DNA from: Halomonas sp. CUBES01
GTDB lineage: Bacteria; Pseudomonadota; Gammaproteobacteria; Pseudomonadales; Halomonadaceae
Direction: 5' to 3'
DNA length: 64,000 nucleotides
Assembly: GCF_020991005.1 (NCBI RefSeq)
Contig: NZ_JAJLLW010000002.1
Location: forward strand, 486,930-550,929
The position numbers and the translations under genes are program-made. Under the pieces are notes generated by a model. The model saw only the letters and a list, made by a program, of their open reading frames with translations. It was not told the DNA's origin and did no database searches. This document shows, in pieces, positions 46,768 to 54,724 of the stretch (position 1 is the first letter of the stretch; each line of letters starts with the position of its first letter).

Positions 46768-48081
46768 GCGCTGCTGGCGCCTGGCTCTGGCGTCGGCAAT
46801 GGCGCCGGGATGGGTGCCGGCCTCCATCAACTCATCCCAGCGCGTGGTAAAACGGTTGGAGCGATGGGCGCAGCGCAGCTGCCAGGGGGCGTCGTCATCG
46901 GTCATGCCAAAGCGGATAGTGCCTTGCCCCATGCGCTGGTTGATGGCGTCCACCGTGGCCATCAACCGCGGATAGTGGTGGGCCGGGGCATTCAGCAACG
47001 ATAGCTGGTGCTGTTGGGCATCGACCAGGTCGAGCAGCATCACGCCCGCCTTCATGAACCGATAGCGGGGGCGGTATATCTGTTCGAGGCCCTGGCGCAC
47101 GGCGTCGAGAATCACCCGCGTATCGTCGCTGGGCGTGGGCAACGGGATCAGCGCGTGGGGGAAGTACTGTGGCTGATCACGGCGGTGGCGATTGGTGTTC
47201 AAAAACAGCATCACCGACCGGGCCAAACTGTGCTGCTGGCGAAGCTTTTCGGCGCTGCGCTGGGCATGGCGGCGCAGCGCAGCATGGATCTCGGTTTTTA
47301 CCCCGGTGGGCTGACCGAACGAGCGCGATGTCATGATGCGCTGGCGGGGCTGGTCGAGGGTGTTCATGTGCAGGCAGGACGTGCCGCGCAGCTCAAGCGC
47401 GGTGCGCGCCAGCACCACCGAAAAGCGCTTGCGCAGCTGCTTGGTATCGCTTTCGCGCAGGTCCCAGGCGCTATAAATGCCGCCAATGGCGAGCCGTTCG
47501 GCCAGCCGCCGGCCCACGCCCCAGACCTCGCTGACCGGCGTTTGCGCCAGTAGCGTCTTGGTCGTCGCATCCTGTCCGTTGAGCAGACAGACGCCCTGGA
47601 AATGCGGCTGTTGCTTGGCGGCGTGGTTGGCGAGTTTGGCCAGCGTATGCGTCGTGGCCAGCCCAACGCATACCGGCAGTCCCAAGCAGCGGTAAATGCG
47701 CTGGCGCAGCGTTTCGCCCAGGGCATGGCACTGGCGCTCGCTCAGCCCGTCCAGATAGATGAACATTTCATCGATGGAATAGGGGGCGATGTCTGGGCAG
47801 GCGTCGCGCAGCAGTTGGGCAAGCCGGGCCGACATGTCGCCATACAGTTCGTAGTTGGACGACAGCAGGTGAATAGCGCCGCGCTGACGCAGCCCCTCGA
47901 GTTTGAAGGCGGGGGTGCCCATGGGGATGTCCAGCGCTTTCATCTCGGCCGAGCGGGCAATCACGCAGCCATCGTTGTTGGACATCACGCCCACGGCCTT
48001 GCCTTCCAGGTGGGGCTGAAAGACGCGCTCGCAGCTGACGTAGAAGTTGTTGGCGTCGACCAGCCCGATCATGGTCGTCAT
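46729..48081 (-). CDS. umuC: DNA polymerase V catalytic subunit UmuC
   Basis: Y-family translesion polymerase, 450 residues (E. coli 422). The start MIGLVDANNFYVSCERVF holds a catalytic aspartate, and PYSIDEMFIYLDG holds the second acidic pair. An HhH region and little-finger domain follow, ending in a basic tail that overlaps the convergent transporter gene. ATG 48081 is one base after the umuD stop; the longer frame to 48198 lies inside umuD and is rejected. Confidence 0.93.
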   Translation of the reverse strand: MTTMIGLVDANNFYVSCERVFQPHLEGKAVGVMSNNDGCVIARSAEMKALDIPMGTPAFKLEGLRQRGAIHLLSSNYELYGDMSARLAQLLRDACPDIAPYSIDEMFIYLDGLSERQCHALGETLRQRIYRCLGLPVCVGLATTHTLAKLANHAAKQQPHFQGVCLLNGQDATTKTLLAQTPVSEVWGVGRRLAERLAIGGIYSAWDLRESDTKQLRKRFSVVLARTALELRGTSCLHMNTLDQPRQRIMTSRSFGQPTGVKTEIHAALRRHAQRSAEKLRQQHSLARSVMLFLNTNRHRRDQPQYFPHALIPLPTPSDDTRVILDAVRQGLEQIYRPRYRFMKAGVMLLDLVDAQQHQLSLLNAPAHHYPRLMATVDAINQRMGQGTIRFGMTDDDAPWQLRCAHRSNRFTTRWDELMEAGTHPGAIADARARRQQRSASLQRGTQPRA

Positions 48082-48082
48082 C

Positions 48083-48526
48083 TCAGCGCAGGTATTCGTG
48101 AACGACCGCGCGCACAACGCCCCATACCTGGCAGTCGGTGTCTTCCAGGGGGAGCGGCGGATAGTGGGGGTGGGCCGAGCACAGGTGCGGGGTGCCACGA
48201 TGCAGGGCGTAGCGCTTGATCAGCACTTCGTCGTTGAACATGGCGACCAGGATATGGCCCAGGCGTGGCGCAACGCTGCGATCCACGACCAGCAGGTCGC
48301 CGTCAAAGATCCCCCAGCCTTCCATGCTGTCGCCGGTCGCGGACAGGTAAAAGGTATGGGTCGGGTTCTTGATCAGGCGCACGTTGAGGTCCAGCGTACG
48401 CGGTTCGTAATCCTGGGCGGGAGAGGGGAAGCCGCTAATCCCCGCGCGGCCGTGCAGCGGCGGAAATGGCAGCGGCTGCGACATCAACGGCAAGGCGGGC
48501 GCGACCGGCGATAGGGGCTGAAGCAT
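48083..48526 (-). CDS. umuD: DNA polymerase V accessory protein UmuD
   Basis: 147 residues from ATG 48526 (AGGA eight bases upstream); GTG 48541 or ATG 48535 are alternatives. RecA-stimulated self-cleavage yields UmuD', the partner of UmuC. The catalytic serine is in SATGDSMEGWG and the lysine in VLIKRYAL. At the cleavage position the family Cys-Gly is Ser-Gly here (SGFPSPAQDY), with an Ala-Gly three residues earlier. A LexA box lies 24 bases upstream. Confidence 0.92.
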   Translation of the reverse strand: MLQPLSPVAPALPLMSQPLPFPPLHGRAGISGFPSPAQDYEPRTLDLNVRLIKNPTHTFYLSATGDSMEGWGIFDGDLLVVDRSVAPRLGHILVAMFNDEVLIKRYALHRGTPHLCSAHPHYPPLPLEDTDCQVWGVVRAVVHEYLR

Positions 48527-48549
48527 TGTCGGCATCCTCACGGCTTGAA

Positions 48550-48569
48550 ATATGTATTTATATACAGTA
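48550..48569 (-). promoter_or_regulatory. LexA (SOS) box of umuDC
   Basis: On the minus strand TACTGTATATAAATACATAT matches the consensus TACTGTATATATATACAGTA at about 17 of 20 positions, with an intact CTGT half. It lies directly before umuD. Confidence 0.8.
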
Positions 48570-48627
48570 TTCAGCCGGAGGGGCTAAATTGCAAGCGCCG
48601 GGTGCCTTGAAGCGCCGCTGTGAAGGG

Positions 48628-48720
48628 CTATCTCGCCAGCCAGAGGCCTACCACAATGGCGCTGGTAACGGCGATAAAAAAGACCCAGTTGCGCGCACGG
48701 GTATCACGGTGGGGTTTCAT
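48628..48720 (-). CDS. 30-residue single-pass membrane peptide
   Basis: ATG at 48720 with a GAGG about six bases upstream encodes 30 residues. A basic N-terminus (MKPHRDTRARN) leads into one membrane helix (WVFFIAVTSAIVVGLWLA) and an arginine, then TAG. The positive-inside layout looks like a genuine small membrane protein. It lies in the 337-base gap between umuD and the hydrolase gene, which otherwise holds the LexA box. Function unknown. Confidence 0.5.
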   Translation of the reverse strand: MKPHRDTRARNWVFFIAVTSAIVVGLWLAR

Positions 48721-48863
48721 AAAAGCCTCATCAAAAGCAGAAGGGTAACGTCGGCAGGCGTGGGTAATTTTCTACAGGCCCATCAGGCTGGCATGGTACC
48801 GTTTGTGATTTATGCCGTCACCCGGCCGCGCGCAAAGCGGCTGGCTTGTTTAGGATACGTTTG

Positions 48864-49778
48864 ATGATGCACCCCTTTTCAGCAGTTCACGTCCCCCAGC
48901 CGCTTGCCCTTGCCGAGGGGCGCCTGGCGGCCCTGAGCTGGGGGCGTGACGATGCCCCCGTGTGGCTGGCGCTGCACGGCTGGCTGGATAATGCGGCAAG
49001 CTTTACGCGCCTAGCGCCCTTGCTTTCGGACGCGTTGGATATCCGCATTGTGGCAATCGACTTTCGTGGCCACGGGCATTCGGCGCATGCCCCGGTGGGC
49101 AGCGATTATGCCCTGTGGGACTATTGCCACGATGTCCTGGATGCCATGGAGGATCTGGCCATAGAGCGGGTCGCGTTGCTTGGCCATTCCATGGGCGCGG
49201 CGGTGGCCTGCCTGCTGGCCGCCGCCATGCCGGCGCGGGTTGCGCGGTTGACCCTGCTGGATGGTCTGGGCGCGCTGAATACGCCCGCCAACGAAACGGC
49301 CGGCCAGCTACGCAAGGGGCTGATGGCCCACCGACGGCCGCTCTCCCAGGCGCCGCGCTACCCCGACCTGGCCAGTGCCGTGGCCGCGCGCGTAGCGGGC
49401 GGCGTCACCCCGCTGGATACGCCCACGGCGACCCCGCTGGTGGAGCGCAACGTCGCGCCAACGGCCGACGGACACGTCCAAATGCGCACCGACAGTCGGC
49501 TGCTGAAGCCGTCCCTGGTGCGTTTTACCCCGGCGCAGGTGTTGGCGTTACTGGCGGATATTCAGGCCCCGGTGCTATTGATAGAAGGAGAGCAGGGCAT
49601 TCTGGGCGAGCGAGACTGGGCGGACAACGCTCGCCAGGCGGTGCCGCAGTTGACCCGTCATGTCGTGGCGGGCGGCCATCACCTGCATCTTGAGCCTGAG
49701 GCCGTGGCACAGGTCGCCCAGGTGATCACGGCGCATGAGCTTGCAACGCCTGACCCCGCAGAAGGACGTGCGCGATGA
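48864..49778 (+). CDS. Alpha/beta-fold hydrolase
   Basis: 304-residue serine hydrolase. Oxyanion HGW motif (38-40), nucleophile S109 in LLGHSMGAA, and a late histidine in VAGGHHLHLEP. ATG 48864 follows AGGA; a TTG at 48846 is less likely. Resembles MhpC/esterase-type enzymes, but no specific substrate is indicated. It overlaps the patatin gene by four bases, so both may act on lipids. Confidence 0.85.
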   Translation: MMHPFSAVHVPQPLALAEGRLAALSWGRDDAPVWLALHGWLDNAASFTRLAPLLSDALDIRIVAIDFRGHGHSAHAPVGSDYALWDYCHDVLDAMEDLAIERVALLGHSMGAAVACLLAAAMPARVARLTLLDGLGALNTPANETAGQLRKGLMAHRRPLSQAPRYPDLASAVAARVAGGVTPLDTPTATPLVERNVAPTADGHVQMRTDSRLLKPSLVRFTPAQVLALLADIQAPVLLIEGEQGILGERDWADNARQAVPQLTRHVVAGGHHLHLEPEAVAQVAQVITAHELATPDPAEGRAR

Positions 49779-50788
49779 ACGAACTGACAAACGCCAATGA
49801 ACAGAGCGGCAATAAGGTAGCCCTGGTGCTGGGCAGCGGCGGGGCCCGGGGCTATGCGCATATCGGCGTGATCGAAGCGCTCGAGGCGCGGGGCTTGGAG
49901 ATTATTTCCATCGCCGGGTGCTCCATGGGCGCACTGATCGGCGGGATCTACGCGTCGGGCAAGCTGCCGGAATACCGCGAATGGGTGTGCAATCTGGACT
50001 ACCTGGACGTACTCAGGTTGGTGGACGTGACCTGGAGCCCGATGGGCGCCATGCGCGCCAGCAAGGTCATGAACAAGCTCGAAGGGCTGGTGGGTGATAT
50101 GCTGATCGAAGACCTGCCGATCCCAGTGACCACCGTAGCGACCGACCTGGTGCGCCAGCGCGAGGTATGGTTTCAGAACGGCCCGCTGCTGCGCGCGATT
50201 CGCGCCTCGATCGCGGTGCCCGGCGTGATCACTCCCGTGCATGTCGGCGATCAGGTGCTGGTTGACGGCGGCTTGCTGAATCCGTTGCCTATCATGCCGA
50301 CACTCGCGGCCCATGAAGCCGATTTTGTCGTGGCGGTTAACGTGACCGCGCATAGCCCCCAGCCGATCAGCCTGGAAGCGTTGTTGCCCGATGAGCCGGA
50401 GGACGATAACCGCACGGCGCTTGAGCTTGAGCGTGATGAAAACATTGGCGGCTGGATGGCCGATGTGCGCGAGGCGACGAAGCGGCTTTGGGATGGGCTG
50501 GGCAGCAGCGACGAGCAGGAGGCCAGCGACGAAACGCCGGAAATGCGCGGCAAGCGCGAGTGGGGCAAGCTGGACATGATTCTCGAATCGTTCGATATCA
50601 CCCAGGCAGCGCTCGCCAAGTACAAAATTGCCGGTTATCCGCCGGATGTGCTGATCGAAGTTCCCAAGACGGTCTGCAGCACCTACGAGTTCCACCGCGC
50701 GAAGGATCTGATCCGGCTGGGCCGACATCTGGCCGATGAGGCCCTGGAGCGCAGAATGCCGAATATTGCCTCGGACGCGGCAGGGTAG
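49775..50788 (+). CDS. Patatin-like phospholipase (RssA type)
   Basis: 337-residue lipid acyl hydrolase. Oxyanion loop GSGGARGYAHIG, nucleophile S50 in GCSMG, and the dyad aspartate D164 in VLVDGGLLNPLP. The C-terminal ~120 residues are charged and not obviously catalytic. No signal peptide, so it is cytoplasmic or membrane-associated. Coupled to the upstream hydrolase by ATGA and convergent with the smr gene seven bases away. Confidence 0.88.
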   Translation: MNELTNANEQSGNKVALVLGSGGARGYAHIGVIEALEARGLEIISIAGCSMGALIGGIYASGKLPEYREWVCNLDYLDVLRLVDVTWSPMGAMRASKVMNKLEGLVGDMLIEDLPIPVTTVATDLVRQREVWFQNGPLLRAIRASIAVPGVITPVHVGDQVLVDGGLLNPLPIMPTLAAHEADFVVAVNVTAHSPQPISLEALLPDEPEDDNRTALELERDENIGGWMADVREATKRLWDGLGSSDEQEASDETPEMRGKREWGKLDMILESFDITQAALAKYKIAGYPPDVLIEVPKTVCSTYEFHRAKDLIRLGRHLADEALERRMPNIASDAAG

Positions 50789-50795
50789 CTGGCGG

Positions 50796-51365
50796 CTACT
50801 GTCCGCGCTTGCGCAGCAGGATATATACCGCGCCGGTACCGCCGTCGAGCTCGGTGGCGGAACAGAACGCCAGAACCCCCGGCCATTCCCGCAGCCAGGC
50901 GTTGGTATGGCTTTTCAGCACCGGGAAGTCGGCCGTCGCGCCCCAGGCTTTGCCATGTACCACCAGCACGCAGCGTAGCCCCTGGGACGTGGCGTCGCGC
51001 AGAAAGCTTTCCAGCTCGGCGCGGGCCTCTTCCAGGGTGTAGCCGTGCAGGTCGAGGCCTGCCTGCCACGCCGTCTGGCCGCGTTTCAGCTGGCTGAAGG
51101 TGCGCCACGGCAGATCGGCGACGCTAAATTCCAGGTATTCGGAAGGGCGAACCGCCTCGACCCGGCCATCGGAGGTGCGGCCGCTGGTCGTCAAGGTGCT
51201 GGCTTCCACTGCCGCCTGGCGGCGTACCTGGTGGGCATCGTCGTTGCGTCTGGGCTTGCCGGGGTCGGCCTGATTGGAGGCAATACGGCGCACGCCTGCG
51301 GCTTTCAGCGCTTGGCGGAACGCGCTGATATCGTCGTCGTCGGGCAGGTGGCGGCGTCGTGTCAT
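50796..51365 (-). CDS. Smr-domain protein
   Basis: 189 residues with an unstructured basic N-terminus and a C-terminal Smr domain (about 110-189). Its hallmark motifs are LDLHGYTLEEA, LVVHGKAWG and GTGAVYILLRK. Smr domains are nucleases acting on nucleic acids; SmrB relatives cleave mRNA at collided ribosomes. ATG 51365 is chosen over an upstream TTG. It is convergent with the patatin gene and divergent from prmB. Confidence 0.85.
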   Translation of the reverse strand: MTRRRHLPDDDDISAFRQALKAAGVRRIASNQADPGKPRRNDDAHQVRRQAAVEASTLTTSGRTSDGRVEAVRPSEYLEFSVADLPWRTFSQLKRGQTAWQAGLDLHGYTLEEARAELESFLRDATSQGLRCVLVVHGKAWGATADFPVLKSHTNAWLREWPGVLAFCSATELDGGTGAVYILLRKRGQ

Positions 51366-51527
51366 GACAGGCTCAGATAGCAAAGGGGCAATGAAGGTCG
51401 CAAGCGCACAGTATAGCGAGCTGAGCGTTGCTGTGAACCGGGCGGCGTCAAAGGTACAATCTTTTCTTTCGCCATGCCATGCCCGCTATTGTCAGGGGAT
51501 GGAGACCTCAGTTGATCAGGAGCCGAT

Positions 51528-52487
51528 GTGACCACGCATCTCAACGCCGACACCTCACACTCCGCTCTCTCCCTGCCGGATTCGGCACTGGTGAGCGAGC
51601 TCTTTAGCTTACGCGACTACCTGCGCTGGGCGTCCAGCGAGTTCTATCTGGCGGGGCTGTATTACGGCCACGGTACCGAGTCGGCCTGGGATGAAGCCGT
51701 GGCGCTTTGCCTGGGAGCGCTGCATCTACCCTGGAACATTGACCCCGGCGTGCAGGATGCGCGCCTGCTGCCGATGGAGCGCGAGCGCATTGTGGCGCTC
51801 ACCCGTGAACGCATCACCACCCGCCGCCCGCTGCCTTATCTGCTGGGCGAGGCGTTCTTTGCCGGCTACCCGTTCAACGTTGATGAGCGCGTGCTGATCC
51901 CGCGCTCGCCGATGGCCGAGCTTATCGAGGATGGCTTTGCCGCGTGGTTCCCCGAAGAGCCGCCGGCCAGGGTACTGGATCTATGCGCCGGCTCGGGCTG
52001 CATCGGCATTGCCACCGCGCTGTACCTGCCCACTTGCGAGGTCGCCCTGGCCGATATCAGTCAGGACGCGCTGGCGGTGGCGCGCCAGAACATCACCCGT
52101 CACGACGTCGGCGAGCGCGTACGCGCGCTGGAAGCCAATGTGTTCGACGGGCTTGCGGGCCAGCGTTTTGACCTGATCGTCTCCAATCCGCCTTACGTGG
52201 ATGCCCGGGACCTTGCCACCATGCCCGCCGAGTTCCGCCACGAACCGTCACTGGCGCTGGGCGCGGGCAACGACGGACTGGACATCGTGCGGCGCATTCT
52301 GCGCCAGGCGCGCGAGCACCTGACCGACGAGGGGTGGTTGATTGTAGAAGTCGGCAACTCAGACTGCCACCTGGAGACCGCCTTTCCCGAGGTGCCCTTC
52401 ATGTGGCTTGAATTCGAGCGTGGCGGCCAGGGCGTGTTTGCCTTGAGCGCCGCTGAACTCGACGCCCATGCGGCGTCTTTTGCATGA
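51528..52487 (+). CDS. prmB: Ribosomal protein uL3 N5-glutamine methyltransferase PrmB
   Basis: 319 residues. N-terminal helical domain, then a class I SAM fold with [17 protein letters not shown] and the catalytic NPPY (N220-Y223) in [12 protein letters not shown]. Methylates a glutamine of ribosomal protein L3. GTG start with AGGAG upstream. The adjacent aroC is the usual PrmB neighbour and distinguishes it from PrmC, which sits by prfA. Confidence 0.92.
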   Translation: MTTHLNADTSHSALSLPDSALVSELFSLRDYLRWASSEFYLAGLYYGHGTESAWDEAVALCLGALHLPWNIDPGVQDARLLPMERERIVALTRERITTRRPLPYLLGEAFFAGYPFNVDERVLIPRSPMAELIEDGFAAWFPEEPPARVLDLCAGSGCIGIATALYLPTCEVALADISQDALAVARQNITRHDVGERVRALEANVFDGLAGQRFDLIVSNPPYVDARDLATMPAEFRHEPSLALGAGNDGLDIVRRILRQAREHLTDEGWLIVEVGNSDCHLETAFPEVPFMWLEFERGGQGVFALSAAELDAHAASFA

Positions 52488-52500
52488 GGAATTAACGCCC

Positions 52501-53592
52501 ATGTCAGGCAATACATTTGGCAAGCTGTTTACCGTGACCACCTTTGGCGAAAGCCACGGCCAGGCGCTCGGCGCGATCATTGACGGCTGCCCGCCGGGGC
52601 TGCCCCTGTGCGAAGCGGATCTGCAGCGTGATCTCGACCGTCGGCGCCCCGGCAGCTCGCGGCATACCACCCAGCGCAAGGAGCCGGATCAGGTCAAGAT
52701 CCTGTCGGGGGTCTTCGAAGGCAAGACCACCGGCACCTCGATCGGTCTGTTGATCGAGAATACCGATCAGCGCTCGAAAGACTATTCAAAGATCAAAGAT
52801 CAGTTTCGTCCGGCCCACGCCGACTACACCTACCACCATAAGTATGGGCACCGCGATTACCGCGGCGGTGGGCGCTCGAGCGCCCGGGAAACGGCGGTAC
52901 GCGTCGCGGCAGGCGCCATTGCCAAGCAGTACCTGGCCGCACAGGGCGTTCAGGTGCGCGGCTACATGAGCCAGCTGGGGCCGATCAAGATTGATTTCGG
53001 CTCCTGGGAGGCCGTCGAGGAGAACGCGTTTTTCTGCCCCGACCCTGCCAAGGTCTCTGAGCTCGAGGACTACATGGATCAGCTGCGCCGCGATCAGGAC
53101 TCCGTCGGGGCAGAAATCACCGTGATCGCCGACGGTGTGCCGGTCGGACTCGGCGAGCCGGTATTCGATCGCCTGGATGCTGATCTGGCGCATGGTTTGA
53201 TGAGCATCAATGCGGTAAAAGGGGTGGAGATTGGCGCGGGGTTTGGCTGTGTTGCCCAGCGCGGCAGCGAACACCGTGACGAGATGACTCCCGAGGGCTT
53301 TCTCTCCAATCACGCCGGTGGCGTGCTGGGCGGCATTTCCAGCGGCCAGCCGGTGGTGGCGCGCCTGGCGCTGAAGCCGACCTCGAGCATCACCACGCCC
53401 GGGCGTTCGATCGACGTTCACGGCGAGGCGGTCGAGGTCGTCACCAAGGGGCGTCATGACCCCTGCGTGGGGATTCGGGCAACGCCGATCGCCGAAGCGA
53501 TGATGGCCATGACGCTGCTCGATCACTGGTTGCGCCAGCGCGGGCAGAATGGTTCGGTAAGCGTTGATACGCCGCGCTTAACACAACGTTAA
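52501..53592 (+). CDS. aroC: Chorismate synthase
   Basis: Last step of the shikimate pathway, converting EPSP to chorismate using reduced FMN. From ATG 52501 it has 363 residues (E. coli 361). Motifs: [11 protein letters not shown], the Arg-rich [17 protein letters not shown] (in parts RRRPG and RKEPD), [11 protein letters not shown] and the C-terminal [16 protein letters not shown] precedes the ATG; an upstream in-frame start overlaps prmB and is not used. Confidence 0.96.
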   Translation: MSGNTFGKLFTVTTFGESHGQALGAIIDGCPPGLPLCEADLQRDLDRRRPGSSRHTTQRKEPDQVKILSGVFEGKTTGTSIGLLIENTDQRSKDYSKIKDQFRPAHADYTYHHKYGHRDYRGGGRSSARETAVRVAAGAIAKQYLAAQGVQVRGYMSQLGPIKIDFGSWEAVEENAFFCPDPAKVSELEDYMDQLRRDQDSVGAEITVIADGVPVGLGEPVFDRLDADLAHGLMSINAVKGVEIGAGFGCVAQRGSEHRDEMTPEGFLSNHAGGVLGGISSGQPVVARLALKPTSSITTPGRSIDVHGEAVEVVTKGRHDPCVGIRATPIAEAMMAMTLLDHWLRQRGQNGSVSVDTPRLTQR

Positions 53593-53652
53593 CGTCACGG
53601 TGTACTTGGCATATCGCTGCTACACTCATGGAAGTTGGTTGAGGAGTTGTCC

Positions 53653-54048
53653 ATGAAGATTAACGTTGAGTTTGATCTCACCCCCGATGAGTTCCGCCAG
53701 GCGCTGGGGCTGCCGGACGTGGAAGCGTTCCAGCAGAATCTGCTTGAGAACATCCAGCGGCAAATGGAGTCCGGTGTTGAAGGGTATGACCCCATGAGCC
53801 TGATGCGCCCCTACCTGCAGCAGCCCATGATGCAGCAGGGGCTTTCACAGGGGTTATCTAATTTCGGCACCTATCAGCAGATGATGCTGGACATGCTCAA
53901 GCAGGCCGGCAACACCAGCAGCAACGCCTCGGAAGAGGAAACGCCGAAAAGCAGCAGTAGCACCTCAAGCGACGCGTCGAGCAGCAAGAGTCGCCCTGCA
54001 GATGCATCGGCCTCTTCCCGTTCGCGGACGAAGCGGAAAGCCGAGTAG
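53653..54048 (+). CDS. DUF6489-type protein
   Basis: 131 residues from ATG 53653 with GAGGAG upstream. The N-terminal MKINVEFDLTPDEFRQALGL opening resembles the DUF6489 family, small proteins often found near phasin and PHA genes. A methionine-rich middle and a Ser/Lys-rich low-complexity C-terminal tail (about 95-131) follow. It precedes the phasin gene by 154 bases. Association with PHA granules is a guess from context. Confidence 0.7.
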   Translation: MKINVEFDLTPDEFRQALGLPDVEAFQQNLLENIQRQMESGVEGYDPMSLMRPYLQQPMMQQGLSQGLSNFGTYQQMMLDMLKQAGNTSSNASEEETPKSSSSTSSDASSSKSRPADASASSRSRTKRKAE

Positions 54049-54128
54049 TGGGGCAAAAGGGGCGACCAGCGTGGCTGGGTCGTGACCATGGGTGTGGTTG
54101 CAAAGCACCTCGTCAATCACTACTCTTT

Positions 54129-54142
54129 TTGCAGTGCAGCAA
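54129..54142 (+). promoter_or_regulatory. TGCA-rich dyad in the phasin promoter region
   Basis: TTGCAGTGCAGCAA, with inverted TTGC/GCAA ends and a TGCA-G-TGCA core, overlaps a possible -35 (TTGCAG) 16 bases before TATGTG. It lies about 60 bases before the phasin ATG. A PhaR-like repressor of phasin genes is a plausible ligand, but this is unverified. Confidence 0.3.
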
Positions 54143-54202
54143 TTTACGTTTATGTGAGTCGCCCAAGGCTCATGCCAAGGAACGAAAACAGGAGCAGAGA
54201 CC

Positions 54203-54613
54203 ATGCAAGATAAAATGATGGACGCCTTCAACGCCCAGACACGCCAGATGTTCGAGCCCATGCGCAAGATCAACTCGCTGATGCTCAACAACATGGAAAA
54301 AATGACCCAGTACCAGCTGGAAGCGATGAAGCGCTACAGCCAGATGGGCACCGAACGCATCCGTAGCGCCACCGACGTGGAAGACGCTGAAAGCCTGCGC
54401 GACTTCGGGGCGCAGCAGGCAGCGATGATGAACGAGCTGTCCCAGCAGATGCAGGAAGACGCGCGCGTGATGAGCGAGATGAGCCTCGAGTTCAAAGCGG
54501 AAATGGAAAAGCTGTTTGGCGAAGCGGGCAAGCAGATGGCCGACCAGGCCAGCTCCGCCGCGAAAGGTGAACAGCCCGCCAAGGCGAGCAGCCAGTCATC
54601 GCGCAAGAGCTAA
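54203..54613 (+). CDS. phaP: Phasin (PHA granule-associated protein)
   Basis: 136-residue, largely helical, methionine- and glutamine-rich protein of the phasin family, which coats polyhydroxyalkanoate granules and limits their size. The helical body is residues 1-105 and a Lys/Ser-rich tail follows. AGGAG precedes the ATG. It lies directly upstream of phaC with a strong hairpin between, suggesting higher phasin than synthase expression. Confidence 0.83.
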   Translation: MQDKMMDAFNAQTRQMFEPMRKINSLMLNNMEKMTQYQLEAMKRYSQMGTERIRSATDVEDAESLRDFGAQQAAMMNELSQQMQEDARVMSEMSLEFKAEMEKLFGEAGKQMADQASSAAKGEQPAKASSQSSRKS

Positions 54614-54625
54614 TACCCCTTTAAT

Positions 54626-54649
54626 CGCGGCGCCCCAAGGGGCGCCGCG
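54626..54649 (+). terminator. Strong hairpin between phasin and phaC
   Basis: Eleven G/C base pairs (54626-54636 with 54639-54649) around AA; the closing pairs would open to allow a larger loop. The T-run is weak (CTCATTTG). It could be a leaky terminator or an mRNA stabiliser for the phasin message. Confidence 0.6.
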
Positions 54650-54724
54650 CCTCATTTGAGCCCTTGATTACCTGCCATCGTACAGGCTGCGCAAGCGTTG
54701 CCGCGCCGGTAAAGGAGAACGAAG

